Part shown: one piece after another, positions 34,378-46,023 of the stretch
How the letters are laid out: each line of letters begins with the position of its first letter
How positions within the stretch are numbered: the stretch's first letter is position 1
Origin: Scalesia atractyloides
Lineage: Eukaryota > Streptophyta > Magnoliopsida > Asterales > Asteraceae
Assembly (NCBI GenBank): GCA_947069175.1
Contig: CAMTDV010000028.1
Span: 64,625,660 to 64,689,659 of the forward strand
Direction: 5' to 3'
Length of the DNA: 64,000 bases
Position numbers and translations under genes: made by a program
Notes under the pieces: generated by a model
What the model was told of the DNA's origin: nothing
Database searches by the model: none
Seen by the model: the letters and a program-made list of their open reading frames with translations, nothing else

Positions 34378-37300
34378 ATGTCTCTCAATCAACTCAATCC
34401 GATTGCTCAAGCCGAACTAGAAACTGGAACTGCTACAAGGCCACCAAAGTTGAAAGGTTCGGAAGATTTCAGCAGTTGGAAAAACAGGATCAAGTCCTTT
34501 TTTTGAGTATACCGATTATACTCAATGGATGTCAGTCACTGTGGGCCCGCATGTTCCCATGATAATACGTGACGACACCCGTACTATCAATGAAGATCCT
34601 TCAACGTTCACAGATGAAGATAGGACACTCATTCAACGTGACCGGAGGGCTCACGCTGCTCTTACTATGGCTCTGTCAAAGGACGATAACAATCTGTTTG
34701 AAGAATACACATCGCACATGAACTGTGGTTGGCTCTAATCGAACCATTATGAAGGCAATGAAGAACTCAGGGAGAACAAACGAGACATGGTGCAGAAAGA
34801 ATATGATATGTTTGGAAGTATTCGTGGCGAAAGCTTGTCCGACCACATAAGCAGATTTCTGGAGGTATTGACCAAGATGAAGAAGGTGGGAAACCCAGTT
34901 TGCAAATTATGCATCGATCAAGAAGCTGCTAGATTCTCTACCAAAAGAATGGAGTCTTCAATGCATGATGATTAAGAGAACTTTTCTCACCAGCACAACT
35001 CCACTTACTCTCTCAGAATTGATTAACACTTTAAAAGCCTTTGAAATGGACATCATGAAACGAGAGATGAATCAAACTGGATATTCTCATAAGACGTCTC
35101 ATCAAGCTGCTGCAACCTCGGTCCCAAGAATATGGCATTTCTTGCTCCTGTCACCTCTTGTGGATCAAATCCCCAAAGTGCTGGCGAATCCTATTCAAAT
35201 GCTTCCGCAAACTCTGTGAAGGCCTCGTCATCTTCGAGAAGACCACCTTGGCCAGGGACACTCAAGCACTTCAAATTTCCACAGAACATGTAGATCTTTT
35301 TAATACTTTCTTAAGTAGCTATGAGGCGCTTATGTCAGGAGAGTTGAAGAGAGAATTCCTCACAGCAGAGGGTGTTCAAGTAGATCCAGACGACATGAAG
35401 GAGATGGAACTGAAATGGCAGATGGCAATGATCACTCTACGGTTGAAGAAATTCCAAGATAAAACAGGAAAGAGGTTGGCTCTTGGAAAAGCTGGATTCG
35501 ATAAGTCCAAGCTTAGATGTTATAATTGCAAAGACTTGGGCCATTTCAAAAGAGAGTGTCTGTTGCTGAAGAACGAGATTACCAAAATTAACCCGACAAG
35601 GAGGCCGAGTTGCCATTGAAGGAAATAACAATGTTGCTGATAGTAACCATAAGGCTTTAGTGGTGGTAGACTATGATTGGTCGGAGGAGATAGCTGAGGC
35701 AAAAGGTGAAGTAAACAAGGCCCTCATGGCAAACATTACCACTATCTCTGCGACGTCTGCTTCAAATGGTGTTGAAAAACAAACCTCCAAGATCCCAAAA
35801 GATGAAACTGGTTTGAAAAGTATCATCTCTCCTGTCTCAGAGAAGAGACAACAGAAAGCTGAAATGATCTAGTCGAAGCCTGCTGTTCAAGAAGTCATCA
35901 GTACCAACAAGAATGAAGCGGTTGGCACATCTATCACTGCCATGAAATCAGAAGCCGAGGAGAAGGATTTGGTAAATAGCATTCCATATGAATTTAAAGC
36001 AAAGTTGTGCTCTAAACCGTGTTTGAACATCGTGGCACACTACAATTACTCAACCGTGATATTATTAAATAAAAAGAAAAAGTTTTGAAAATAAATCAAG
36101 AATTAAAAGAAAATGAGGATGCATATCAAGCGAAAGTTAACTTCAACCATAGCTGAAATGCAGACCTTAAAAGAATTTGTTTTCAGAAAAGATTTTATCA
36201 TAAATGATTTGACCGAAAAACTAAAAAATCTCAAAACGAAAACAATAAGTTACAAATAGTTATTGACAAATGGAAAATTAGTCAAAAAGCAATGGTTGAT
36301 ATTGTAAACTGCCAGCGACCGACATTCATAAATGATGGAATTGGATATAAAGATACATTCGGAATGAAAGAAAATTATTTCCTCCTCCGCACAGCAAAAA
36401 TTATGTTCCTATGCCATCTCCTCATCCTAAGAACTACTTAATCAATAAAAATGATCTTTTGGATCCAAGTATTTTTTATAAATCCGAAAACAACACTAAC
36501 CTTTCTGAAAGTAATCAGATCTGTGCGAGAGTAAGGAAGATGTGTGCGATGGGGAAGATGATTGTGGAGGGATGAAAATAGGAATAGGCTATTTAGGCGA
36601 CAGTTATTCAACTGTTAACTGGTTCGCCTGGAATTGTGATAAGACGAACAAAATTTCTATTCGAGATAACTGTAATAGTTTATCTAGGATGGATGATCGT
36701 AATGGCTGTATGCCTAAATTGACAATTCAGGATGACATGATGGCAATGTGCCTACACTTAAGGCTCACAACCAAGGGTTTGCCAAGGTTGAGGGTCATGA
36801 TCTTGGCAAACTTTGCTCTCAATGATGAAAATGTTATGCTTGAATCTCCTGTATTTGTGCCAGAGTTAAAGAAAAATAGTTTTGGAAAATTCCTTACAGA
36901 GGAAATTCCAGAATTTGTTCCATCAGTTGTAGGTACATCAGAGACTGATAAAGATTTCACTGAAGATTCAAGCACAACAACTTCAGAAAGCGATGAAGAA
37001 AGGTCAGATGAAAGTCAAGAATCAATTTCCTCATCAGACAGTGAGCACAGTGAAGTCGACATTGAAGATAAACATCATCCTGAAGAGAAACTGAAGAAAG
37101 CTAAAGATTCAAGCCACATTACATCATTAAACTCCTCAAGATGTTCCAGACTCTCATCACATACATCATCTTCACACTCAGCACCCAGGAAGAAAAGATC
37201 GAGTCAAAAACAATGTTTTTGCTGTGGTCATTTAGGACATACGACGAAACATTGTAAAAGCAAGAAATTTTCTAAACCTAGTCAAGATCTCGTTAAAAGT

Positions 37301-40300
37301 TTTACTGATCAATTTGACAATTTAAAGAAATCAATAAAATGCATAGTTGATTCAACCTGTTTTGGAAAAGAAAAGACAACACTCTTGCTCAAAATCATGA
37401 TAGAACTAATGTAAAGCAAGTCTGGGTTCAAAAACTAGCTAATTTGTATATGTTGTTCTTGTTGTTGTATAACAGAATAAGATTCAGAAATGGCTTCAGA
37501 TGCTCATGGAATATATGTGGCATGTTGACAGCGGTTGCTCCAGGCACATGACCGGGCTAAAGGATCTGTTACCAACTTTCGAGTTATTGATGGTGACTTT
37601 GTATCCTTTGCCGGAGACGAAAAGGGAGGAAAAATCGTCGGAATGGGTGACGTCGTGTCAAAAGCACTCACTTTGGAGAATGTGAACTATGTTCCAGAAT
37701 TGTGTTACAATCTTATGAGTGTTTCACAAGTCTGTGACAAAGGAATTACGGTGCTGTTCAATGCACGAAGTGCTTATTCCTCAAACCCGGTTACTCCGTC
37801 CCAAAAGAGATGATCATGCTTAGAGCTCCCGTCAAAATAACACCTACGTGCTAAATATGAAGAATGCCAAATCAAATGAGCCAATGACATGTCTTATGTC
37901 AAAAGCATCTGAATCGGAATCACTGCTGTGGCACAGGCGTTTGGGGCATGTGAATTTTAAGAACATAAATAAACTTTTTGAATTAAATCTAGTAAGAGGT
38001 TTACCTATGAAAGTTTTTCCTTTTTCAGAAAAGTGCATCGCATGTGCCCAAGGAAAGCAGCATAAAAAGCCTCATAAGTCCAAAGCAGTGAATACGATAT
38101 CTGCTCCTCTGCAGTTACTTTATGGATTTTTGGCCCAATTAGTGTTAAAAGTTTAGCTTAAAGGTCTTATTGTTTGGTGATTACAGATGATTTCTCACGG
38201 TTTTCATGGGTTTTCTTTCTTGAAGCCAAAAGCGAAACGGCATGCATTCTGAAGAGCTTCATTCCCATGATTGAAAACGTGGTCAAGCTGAAAGTCAACT
38301 CCATCAGAAGCAACAACGGAACTGAATTTAAAAATCATACGTTTATCTCCTTCTGTGAAGATAAGGGAATTCGCCTCCAATACAGCGCTGCCAGGACTCA
38401 TCAGCAAAACGGGGTAGCAGAATGCAAAAACAGAACTCTCATCAAAGTTGCAAGAACTATGCTTGTCGACTCTAAGCTTCCCATAATCTTCTGGGCTGAA
38501 GCGGTCAACACAGCATGCTATGTTTTGAATCGTGTTCTTATCGTCAAACCTCACGGAAAGACATCCTATGAACTACTTTTCAAAAGGAAGCCTCTGATAG
38601 ATTTCTTCAAATCGTTCGGGTGTTCATGCACACTCTCAACACTGAAGACAATCTCATCAAGTTTGAAGTAGTCGGTGACGTGTGCTACTTCATGGGCTAT
38701 TCATCTTCTCAAAAGGCATATCAAGTCTAAAACAAACGGACCAAGATGGTGATTGAATCATACTACGTTGATTTTCAAGAAGGAAACTCCACTAACACTG
38801 GAAGCGCTGCGAACTGGTTTTATGACGTGGATATTATATTCAACACTTTCAGCATCAATGAACCCATCACTGAATCCGAACCTGCAGAATCCACTTCGGT
38901 AGAACCTTTGTTTGATGCCTCAGACATTGGTTTTACTCCTTTTACAACCCGTTTCACCCCTGCCTCTGCCTCTCCTACTCTTCTGGTGTTCGAAGTAAAC
39001 GGTGACACATCTGATGAGAATGCATCTACACATGATGATTCTTCTTCACAGCAGGCTGTGGATGAACCACCCAAAGAAGACGAAACTCCAATCATCTACA
39101 TCGATGAAAACTTTTCTAATCTGCCTCAACAAGTTGAAACTCACACCAATGCAGGGTACAAGACCAATCGAAACCATCCAATTGAAAATGTCATCGGTTC
39201 TGTTGAAGATGGAGTTCGAACGCGTGGTCAAACACATACCATCAACAATGGACTGTATGCAGCCTTTCTTTCGCAGTCTGTCCCAAGGGATATCGAAGAA
39301 GCTATTCAAGATTCAAGTTGGGTACAAACTATGCAGGAAGAATTGGCACAATTTCGGAAACTTAAAGTCTAGGAACTCGTTGACCTACCAGACGGAAAAT
39401 ATCCAATTGGTACCAAGTGGGTGTTTCATAATAAGATGGAATGATCATGGTGTAGTTATCAAGAATAAGGCTAGATTAGTGGTTCAAGGGTTTCGACAAG
39501 AAGAGGGGATTGACTACGAGGAAGTTTTTGCACCTGTTGCACGGTTATAAGCCATCAGAATCTTCTTAGCCTATGCTTCGTTTAAAAACTTTAAGGTGTT
39601 TCAAATGGATGTAAAGAGTGCTTTTCTGTATGGGAAAGTGAAAGAAGAAGTTTATGTTTGTCAACCTCCAGGTTTTGAAGATCCTCATTCTCCCACGAAA
39701 TACTACAAGCTTGACAAAGCTCTCTATGGTCTTCACCAAGCTCTAGAGCATGGTACGAGACTTTGTCAACATATCTTCTGGAGTGTGGATACTCAAGAGG
39801 CAAAATTGACATGACTCTCTTCACAAAAAGGATTGGAGAAGATGTGATGTAGGTTCAAATCTACGTAGACGATATCATTTTTGGGTCGACAGATGAAGCC
39901 CTTTGCAGAGAATTCGAGAAGGTGATGAAAGCGAAGTTCGAGATGAGTCATGATGGGAGAACTCACATTTTTCTTAGGACTAGAAGTGAAGCAACGAAAG
40001 GATGGTATTCTCATTCATCAGGCTAAGTATATCAGAGATACTCTTTCCAAATACAGCATGAATGACTGCAAATCCGCCAGCACTCTTTTTGCTGCTCAGA
40101 CAGAACTCACTTCAGATATTCAAGGAAAGCTAGTGAACAAATTTCTCTATCGCTCAATGATTGGGTCGTTAATGTATCTGACCGCTGGTAGGCCTGACAT
40201 AATGTGGGATGTCTGTCTCTGTGCCCACTTTCAGACAAATCCCAAAGAATCGCATGATGCTGCCGTCAAGAGAATCTTTCGCTATCTCAAAGGAACTCCA

Positions 40301-40816
40301 AAGCTTGGTTTGTGGTATCCTAAAGATAGTAATTTTGATCTAATAGCTTACTCTAACAGTGATCATGCGGGTTACAAAGTAGACAGAAAATCTGTCTCCG
40401 GAGGCTGCTAATTCTTGGGAAATCGTCTTATTTCGTGGCAAAGCAAAAAGCAGACAACAGTCTCTACATCTACCGCTCAGGATGAATACACGGCAGCTTA
40501 CAGTTGCTGTTCCCAAGTCCTTTGGATACAGAATCAGTTGTTAGATTATGGGATCAACATCATGAAGACTCCCGTATTCAACAACAATGAAGCGTGTCTG
40601 GGGATTGTGAAGAATCCCATCCAACACTCAAGTACGAAACACATCGAAATTCGCATTCATGCGATTAGAGATGCGTACGAGAAAGGATACATCCAAGTGG
40701 TGCCAGTGGATTCAGTGCAACAAAAAGCTGATATATTTACGAAAGCCTTTGATAAAGCTCGATTCAACCAGTTGGTAACCTGGTTGGAAATGGTGAACTT
40801 CCTTGAGTGGAATTGA
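34378..40816 (+). pseudogene. decayed SIRE-like copia gag-pol
   Basis: It starts MSLNQLNPIAQAE at 34378. Gag carries a CX2CX4HX4C knuckle (CYNCKDLGHFKREC near 35517) and a second, CFCCGHLGHTTKHC, near 37222, after an acidic Ser-rich linker. Then come protease WHVDSGCSRHMTG (37518), integrase LLWHRRLGHV (37921) and VITDDFSRFSW (38176), SNNGTEF with Asn for the usual catalytic Asp (about 38312), NGVAECKNRTL (38413), reverse transcriptase FQMDVKSAFLYG (39600) and IYVDDIIFG (39860), and RNase H YSNSDHAG (40350) ending WNFLEWN-like at 40816. Stops and shifts occur at about 34505, 34737, 35617, 35872, 37414, 37685, 38154, 39370, 39548, 39848 and 40408. Changed catalytic residues in integrase and RNase H add to the evidence that it is inactive. 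Confidence 0.88.
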
Positions 40817-41994
40817 CTTTTGGTTTTCATAATAAATAACAAATCTCATAAAATGTGCCAAACAAAAAGATTTTCTGCAAGGTTAAAATTTCTTTTCAAG
40901 CAATGGATTCTCGAAAATAAAATTTTAAGGGGGAAGTTTTCCAGAAAATATTGTTGAGACTGAATCTTGTCTTTGGCACCTGCAAGAGAAATGATAGAAA
41001 AACTGCTAACACTTCTGTTCTGATCTTAAAACAGAAAAAGATTAAGGCCTCAAGCAACAGCGTGTCAGTAGATTCAGCAATACCTAGAAGTAAACTGCGA
41101 AAAGGAGACAAACCTTAATGATCACACAAGAATTCTGAATACTCACAATGTTGTGCATTTTGCGGGTAACACGTTGCGGCGTATGACTTAATGGTCTTAA
41201 ATCTTGCGTTGATAGATGGCCAAAGTCCGAGATTTCGGGTCTTTATATTGGCTAATCATTCGGGGATATCAGAGTTGCTCTTCTGCTGCATCCAGATATT
41301 TGCTGACCTAGACACAACTATGATATCTTTTCTAAAAGAGCCTATGCGGCCAAAACCCTACACAAATGAAGCTCTCATTGAGAATCATTCAAGTGCTTAA
41401 ATTGTACCGCATTTGGTATCTTTCATAGCCCTCGTTAGACCTTGGTCTCTTTGTTGTACGGAAGTACTGACCTGAACACCAACTGTCTAACGTTGAAATC
41501 TCAAAAACGAATGAAGTCGGTATACTCACCTGTTATGAGGAATCTTTGCGCGTACCTTGATCGTGGGGTATGTCCTGACGTGGGACTCACGGGCACAACA
41601 TTCTGACTGTTTCGATGTGAGTGGGGAACATTGAAGTTCTTGTCAATATTACCGCAACATGATAAAAAGGCTCTCTGATCGCATGTTGAAAGATAAGTGC
41701 ATGGATTTAAAAGGACAAACATACTGACAATTTTTCTTGTGCCTTAATCATTTTATATATCTAACATTTTAGCTTAAACGAACGAAATGTTACCAGTATG
41801 ATCTTTTGCAGGAAAGTCACAGGATTCAAGTTAGTTAGCATAAATTTTATGTGAAAAAGGAGGCTTCCGGACCCAAAAAACAACTTTCAGGATCCAAAAT
41901 TGCAAATTTCTATTTTCATTAAGCTTATTTTTAATTTCTTGCAATATTTCTAACCAAAAAGGGCACATTTTTCGAGAAAATTTGAAGTTTTCGA
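40817..41994 (+). other. post-pol spacer of SIRE-like copia
   Basis: Non-coding. A GGGGGAAG purine run at 40929 soon after pol could be an internal or former polypurine tract. No credible reading frame is present on either strand. Confidence 0.5.
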
Positions 41995-42690
41995 GCGTAA
42001 TTGATTTCAAATTCTTAGTCTTGAAGAAACCTTGAAAAATATCAAGGCGGCGTAATTATCTGTCCAGCGTAATTAATAATTACGTTGGATTGTAAAATAG
42101 TATATATACTTAATTTTTTCACCGTTTGTAAATATTTTCGAAAAGTTATTCAAATCATCATCTTCTTCTTCACTCATCAAACACCCACACTCTCTGTTTT
42201 TCTTTTCAGTCCAAAATTAGAATCGATATCGGTATGTTGTTTTTGATATTCTAATATATATCGGTCATTGTTTGAATGTATTTCAATCATCAATTTCAGT
42301 TTCCTGTTCTGTTTATATAGTGTTTTTGATCGGGTCAGTTCGGTTTTAAGGGGTTTATCAAGAAAAATTTGAAGTCAGCGTATTTATTATGAATGCAGCG
42401 TAGATAATTTTGAATGTGGCGTATTATCACAAACCTGAGCCAGCGGATTTAAGTCTTGAATGCGAGTTCAAGCAACCGGCGTAATCGACAATTACGCCGG
42501 TAATCGAGCGTAGATAATCATCTTCGCTGGACTCATTCTCGTGTCAAAGTTTAAATCCGCTAGTCGTGTGCAGCGTAAATAATACTTAATCAGTGTAGGT
42601 GTGTCTAAGTCTCTTGCTTAGTCTTGTGTCCGGCGAACTTAGTTGTTTTGCCCGACGTAATTATTAGCGGATTTATCAGTTTCTTTTGTA
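41995..42690 (+). repeat. second GCGTA-core motif cluster
   Basis: The leader-type words return (GCGTAATTA, GCGTATTTA, GCGTAGATA, GCGGATTTA). Two stems stand out: CCAGCGTAATTA/TAATTACGTTGG at 42064-42088, with one G-T pair, and CCGGCGTAAT/ATTACGCCGG at 42476-42500 around a five-base loop. The region sits just upstream of the extra reading frame, as the first cluster sits upstream of gag. This suggests a copied leader or a second transcript start. Confidence 0.75.
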
Positions 42691-42798
42691 TATTTCTTTA
42701 TATTATTATTATATATTTGTATATACTTATACTTATATATATATATATAAATATTTCTATGAACATAAATCCAACTTAGTTTGTTTTCGATTTCAGAA

Positions 42799-45534
42799 AT
42801 GGTGAAGGAGATTATTTGGGATAAAACTCGAAAGCACAATCAGCCATGCAAGCTGGTCCCACCTCCAATCAATTTTGAAGATGTAGCAGAGTGGATAAAT
42901 TCAAGTAGGATCAGCTACGCTATACAAGCCGATCCGATCATCTACAGCATCCACATCGAAGAGTTTCGGAAGACAGCCAAAGTGTTGACCGTAAACGAAA
43001 TTAAAAGAATCACAGCTACAGTCAGAAATAAGAAGATCGTAGTTACAAAGGAGAACATACGCAGAGTCCTCCGTCTTGGAGACAAGAACAGTGATTTGCT
43101 CAGAATGAAGAAGGACGACATTCTAGATGGGTTTAAAGGGATGAGGTATATTGGAGACTTCAGAGAGAAAAATGAGATCAAAAGAAAGGGGCTTACCAAG
43201 GACTGGAGATTCATTCTTCATGTATTCGGTATGAGCTTGGCACATAGGAAAGGAGGATATGACGGGTTGAACTTGGAATGGTCAGCTGCTATGCTTAGCC
43301 TCTGCACGAAGCAGTCATTCAATATCTCTGGTCTCATTTTTTACCAGCATGGTTGATAATGCTAATTCCTCCACATGGGCCATGTACCCTCGTTTTGTTC
43401 AGCTCCTCATCAATGACCAATATCCAAATCTTCCTCATGACGGCAACCTATACAAGTTCCAGCTGCCAACAGGGCGTCAGATTACCGAGCTAAAAACTGA
43501 GGAATGGGTGCTGTTACATCAGTGGATGTATAGGGAGGAAAGATACCCTGTCGTAAAAGCAGCCTATGAGAAATACAGAGAACAGGTCAAGAAAAAGAGA
43601 CAAGGAGATGGTGATGAGGAAGTAGGGGAGGAAGAAGAGGAAACCGAGCAGCTGGTTAGAAAGAATAAAGGAAAGAAAATCATGAAGGAAGGGGACTCCT
43701 CGATGAAACGGAAAGATAGTGCTCCTCAAGAACGACTGATGGAAAGCAGTTTCAGGGCCGGAGGCACCAGAGAACATTGCGAACATATAGAGAATCTTTG
43801 TGCGATTCATGAGGCCGAAGAAAGAGAGAAGAGAGAAACTAGAAGAAAGAGACGTCATATACAGAATCCGAAACACCGGTGACGGTCACCACCGAGCAAG
43901 GGCAGTTAGACGAGTTTGTAGATCAGTTGATTGTCGATCCGGAAGCCCAAAGTCTATCTCCCCCGCAGAAGCGTAAGAAAACTGGGGAAGGACCTTCGAC
44001 AGAGGAACAACCAAGACAAATGCCGCAACAAGCTCCTCGAAGACCTCGTCCATTTCAGGATTTGTACGATAAGCTAGCAAAAGACATCGGGAAAGGTCCA
44101 GCTCAGGAAATCTGTCTGTTGAAACATCAAGTAAGCAACACTAACGTTATTCGTGAGAAGATGAGGGAACAAAGAAAGAAAAACAAAGAGATTCACGCAT
44201 ACGTCAAAGAACAGACGAGATTTGTGAGATTTCAGCAAGATGGGATGGAAAAGATGTATCGTATGATCAGAGAACTTTGCACCAAAGTGGACATACCACC
44301 GATGTTCTCATCTACTGATATTTTTTATTATGAGAAGTTCAAGACTGAAGAGGAAAGACAAAAAGCTAAGGTTGCAGAAAAGAAGAAAAAGCGCCTAGAA
44401 TCGGCTGTGAACGTCACTGAGGATGACGAAAGTGAAGAGGAGGAGGTAGACAGAGATGAAATACCAGTGAGATTTGTTGAGTGGGGTTTGGAAGATGATA
44501 CTATTTATGAAACTGAGGACGGTGACGCAATAACTCCAATGCATCCTGAATGGTTCAGAAAAGAAAGGAAAAAGCTTCCAGATTTCTATTAGGTGGTCAT
44601 CGTTGAAAAATCTGAAGTCACTGATAGAATAATAAGCTGGAAGTACTGCAATCTCAAAGGGATGTTCATCGTAAAGAGACGAGGTGGTGTTATTCAGCAT
44701 TTTAAGACCGGAGCTGACATGAAAAGCCTTCCAAGATGGGACATTCGAGAACTGGGGAGGCTAGACCTGATAAACCCGACCAACAGTAGCATCAGAGCTG
44801 ATTTTGAAAGACTCATTTTAAGAGAATACAATCGGGGCTTCACAGTTTTCAAGCCGCAACGACCTCGAAGAAGAGTGTCAAAGACGACAAAAGATCCCAT
44901 CACAGGAAAAGGGATGGTTACATGGGTACTAGATCCTGCTAAGGTCAAAACAAAAGTCAAAATTCCACCGGAATAGCCTGTCATGCTTACACACTTCAAG
45001 AAATGGTTCTACAATGGGAAGACAGGAGAAGCAGTGATCCGATTAATGTCTAACGAAGATATTCGAATTCTAGACCCGATGGATGTTTTTATGTTCTGCC
45101 TCTCCGATCTCAACATTCTCTTTGGTCACAAAATCCACGTTGGATCCGGAAATGAGTACAGAGAAGAAGGAATGCTATTCCAAAGGGCTGTGAAACGAGC
45201 TCGAGACAGGAAGATAGAGATGATGGAAATTGTTCTCAGGATTCAGAAGCAGACAGAAAAGGAGGAGGCAAGAAAAAGAAAGAGAAAGAGAAAGCATAAG
45301 TCATCATCACAACAGAAAGCCTCCTCACCATCTCAAGATGCATCTCACCATCAAACTCCGGTTTCATCCACATATGAAGCCACTACGGAGTTACAACAAC
45401 CCTCAAGTGAAGCTATTGTTAATCTAAGCTCTGAAGAAACAATCGAAGCAACCACAGATCAACCTACCGTTCAAGCTGCACAAGACAAGGATGAAGGACC
45501 CGCTGCAGACCCAGAAGCTCGGAAGCAAGATTGA
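42799..45534 (+). pseudogene. extra 3' reading frame of SIRE-like copia (function unknown)
   Basis: It starts MVKEIIWDKTRK, three bases after a TTTCAG that could act as a splice acceptor. Segments are 42799-43356, 43349-43882 (shifted frame) and 43879-45534, where the last is one frame broken by two single TAG codons (44590-44592 and 44974-44976). Content in order: a globular N-terminal part with WINSSRISYAI, ENIRRVLRLGD and RFILHVFGMSLAHRKGGYDG; an acidic and basic low-complexity linker; a Pro-rich stretch; a probable coiled coil (about 44090-44290); an acidic patch DDESEEEEVD; and a C-terminal basic run RKRKRKRKHK (about 45275) that looks like a nuclear signal. I see no clear signal peptide or membrane segment, so an envelope role is not supported. 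I recall similar frames in Asteraceae copia elements, sometimes labelled longin-like; I attach no function. Confidence 0.75.
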
Positions 45535-45558
45535 AGAAACCCAAGCACGCAACGGTCT

Positions 45559-45568
45559 AGGGGGGATA
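45559..45568 (+). other. polypurine tract of SIRE-like copia
   Basis: AGGGGGGATA lies just before the TGTTAGAAC start of the 3' LTR. Confidence 0.75.
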
Positions 45569-45569
45569 T

Positions 45570-46023
45570 TGTTAGAACTTTTGAGACCGTTGGTGCTTGA
45601 TTATCCATAGTTTGAGCTAGTTTGTTACGGTTAGACAAAGTTAAAGGGTCAAAAGTGCAACATGGTGAAAATAGTATGTACGTGGCGTATTTAGCAACTC
45701 AGCGTATTTAATAAATACGTTGGGTAGTCATTTTGTATAAATATGTTGTTCAATGAAGTTATGCCCAAGTTTCTTGGACAGATTTTGGTGATCTTCTTGT
45801 GTTGTGATTTTTGCTATTTTGCTCTCATCCGAATATCCAGGTGCTATTATTGATTACATGTTATTGGGATTTCATATACAACACTAGTTGTTTGATCCAA
45901 ACAAGATTTTTCATCTTCTTTGCTTGGTTTTTCTTAGTATTTGCACATTCAAACAACTAATCAATAGTTGTTTGGGTGAAAACAATCAACCACTGTGATC
46001 CTAATCTGTTTTTGGGACTCACA
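45570..46023 (+). repeat. 3' LTR of SIRE-like copia
   Basis: 454 bp and collinear with 33279-33701. It keeps GTTTGTTACGG and a GCAACATGGTG segment deleted in the 5' copy. The GCGTATTTA stem is present but with two changed bases compared with the 5' copy. Confidence 0.88.

Larger units (their letters stand above)
33279..46023 (+). mobile_element. 12.7-kb SIRE/Maximus-like copia, decayed
   Basis: LTRs are 33279-33701 and 45570-46023, both TGTTAGAAC...GACTCACA. I count about ten substitutions between them plus two indels, so the insertion is far older than the copia at 8317. Flanks AGAAG and GGAAG fit a worn 5-bp target duplication. The order is LTR, primer site, motif-rich leader, gag-pol with many stops, spacer, second motif-rich region, an extra 2.7-kb reading region, polypurine tract and LTR. 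Large size, long gag and a reading frame after pol are characteristic of the SIRE/Maximus copia lineage. Lineage is inferred from layout and motifs. Confidence 0.85.

Noticed and set aside
42799..45534. Calling the extra 3' frame an envelope gene
   Set aside because: I see no convincing signal peptide, fusion peptide or membrane anchor, and the basic tail looks nuclear.
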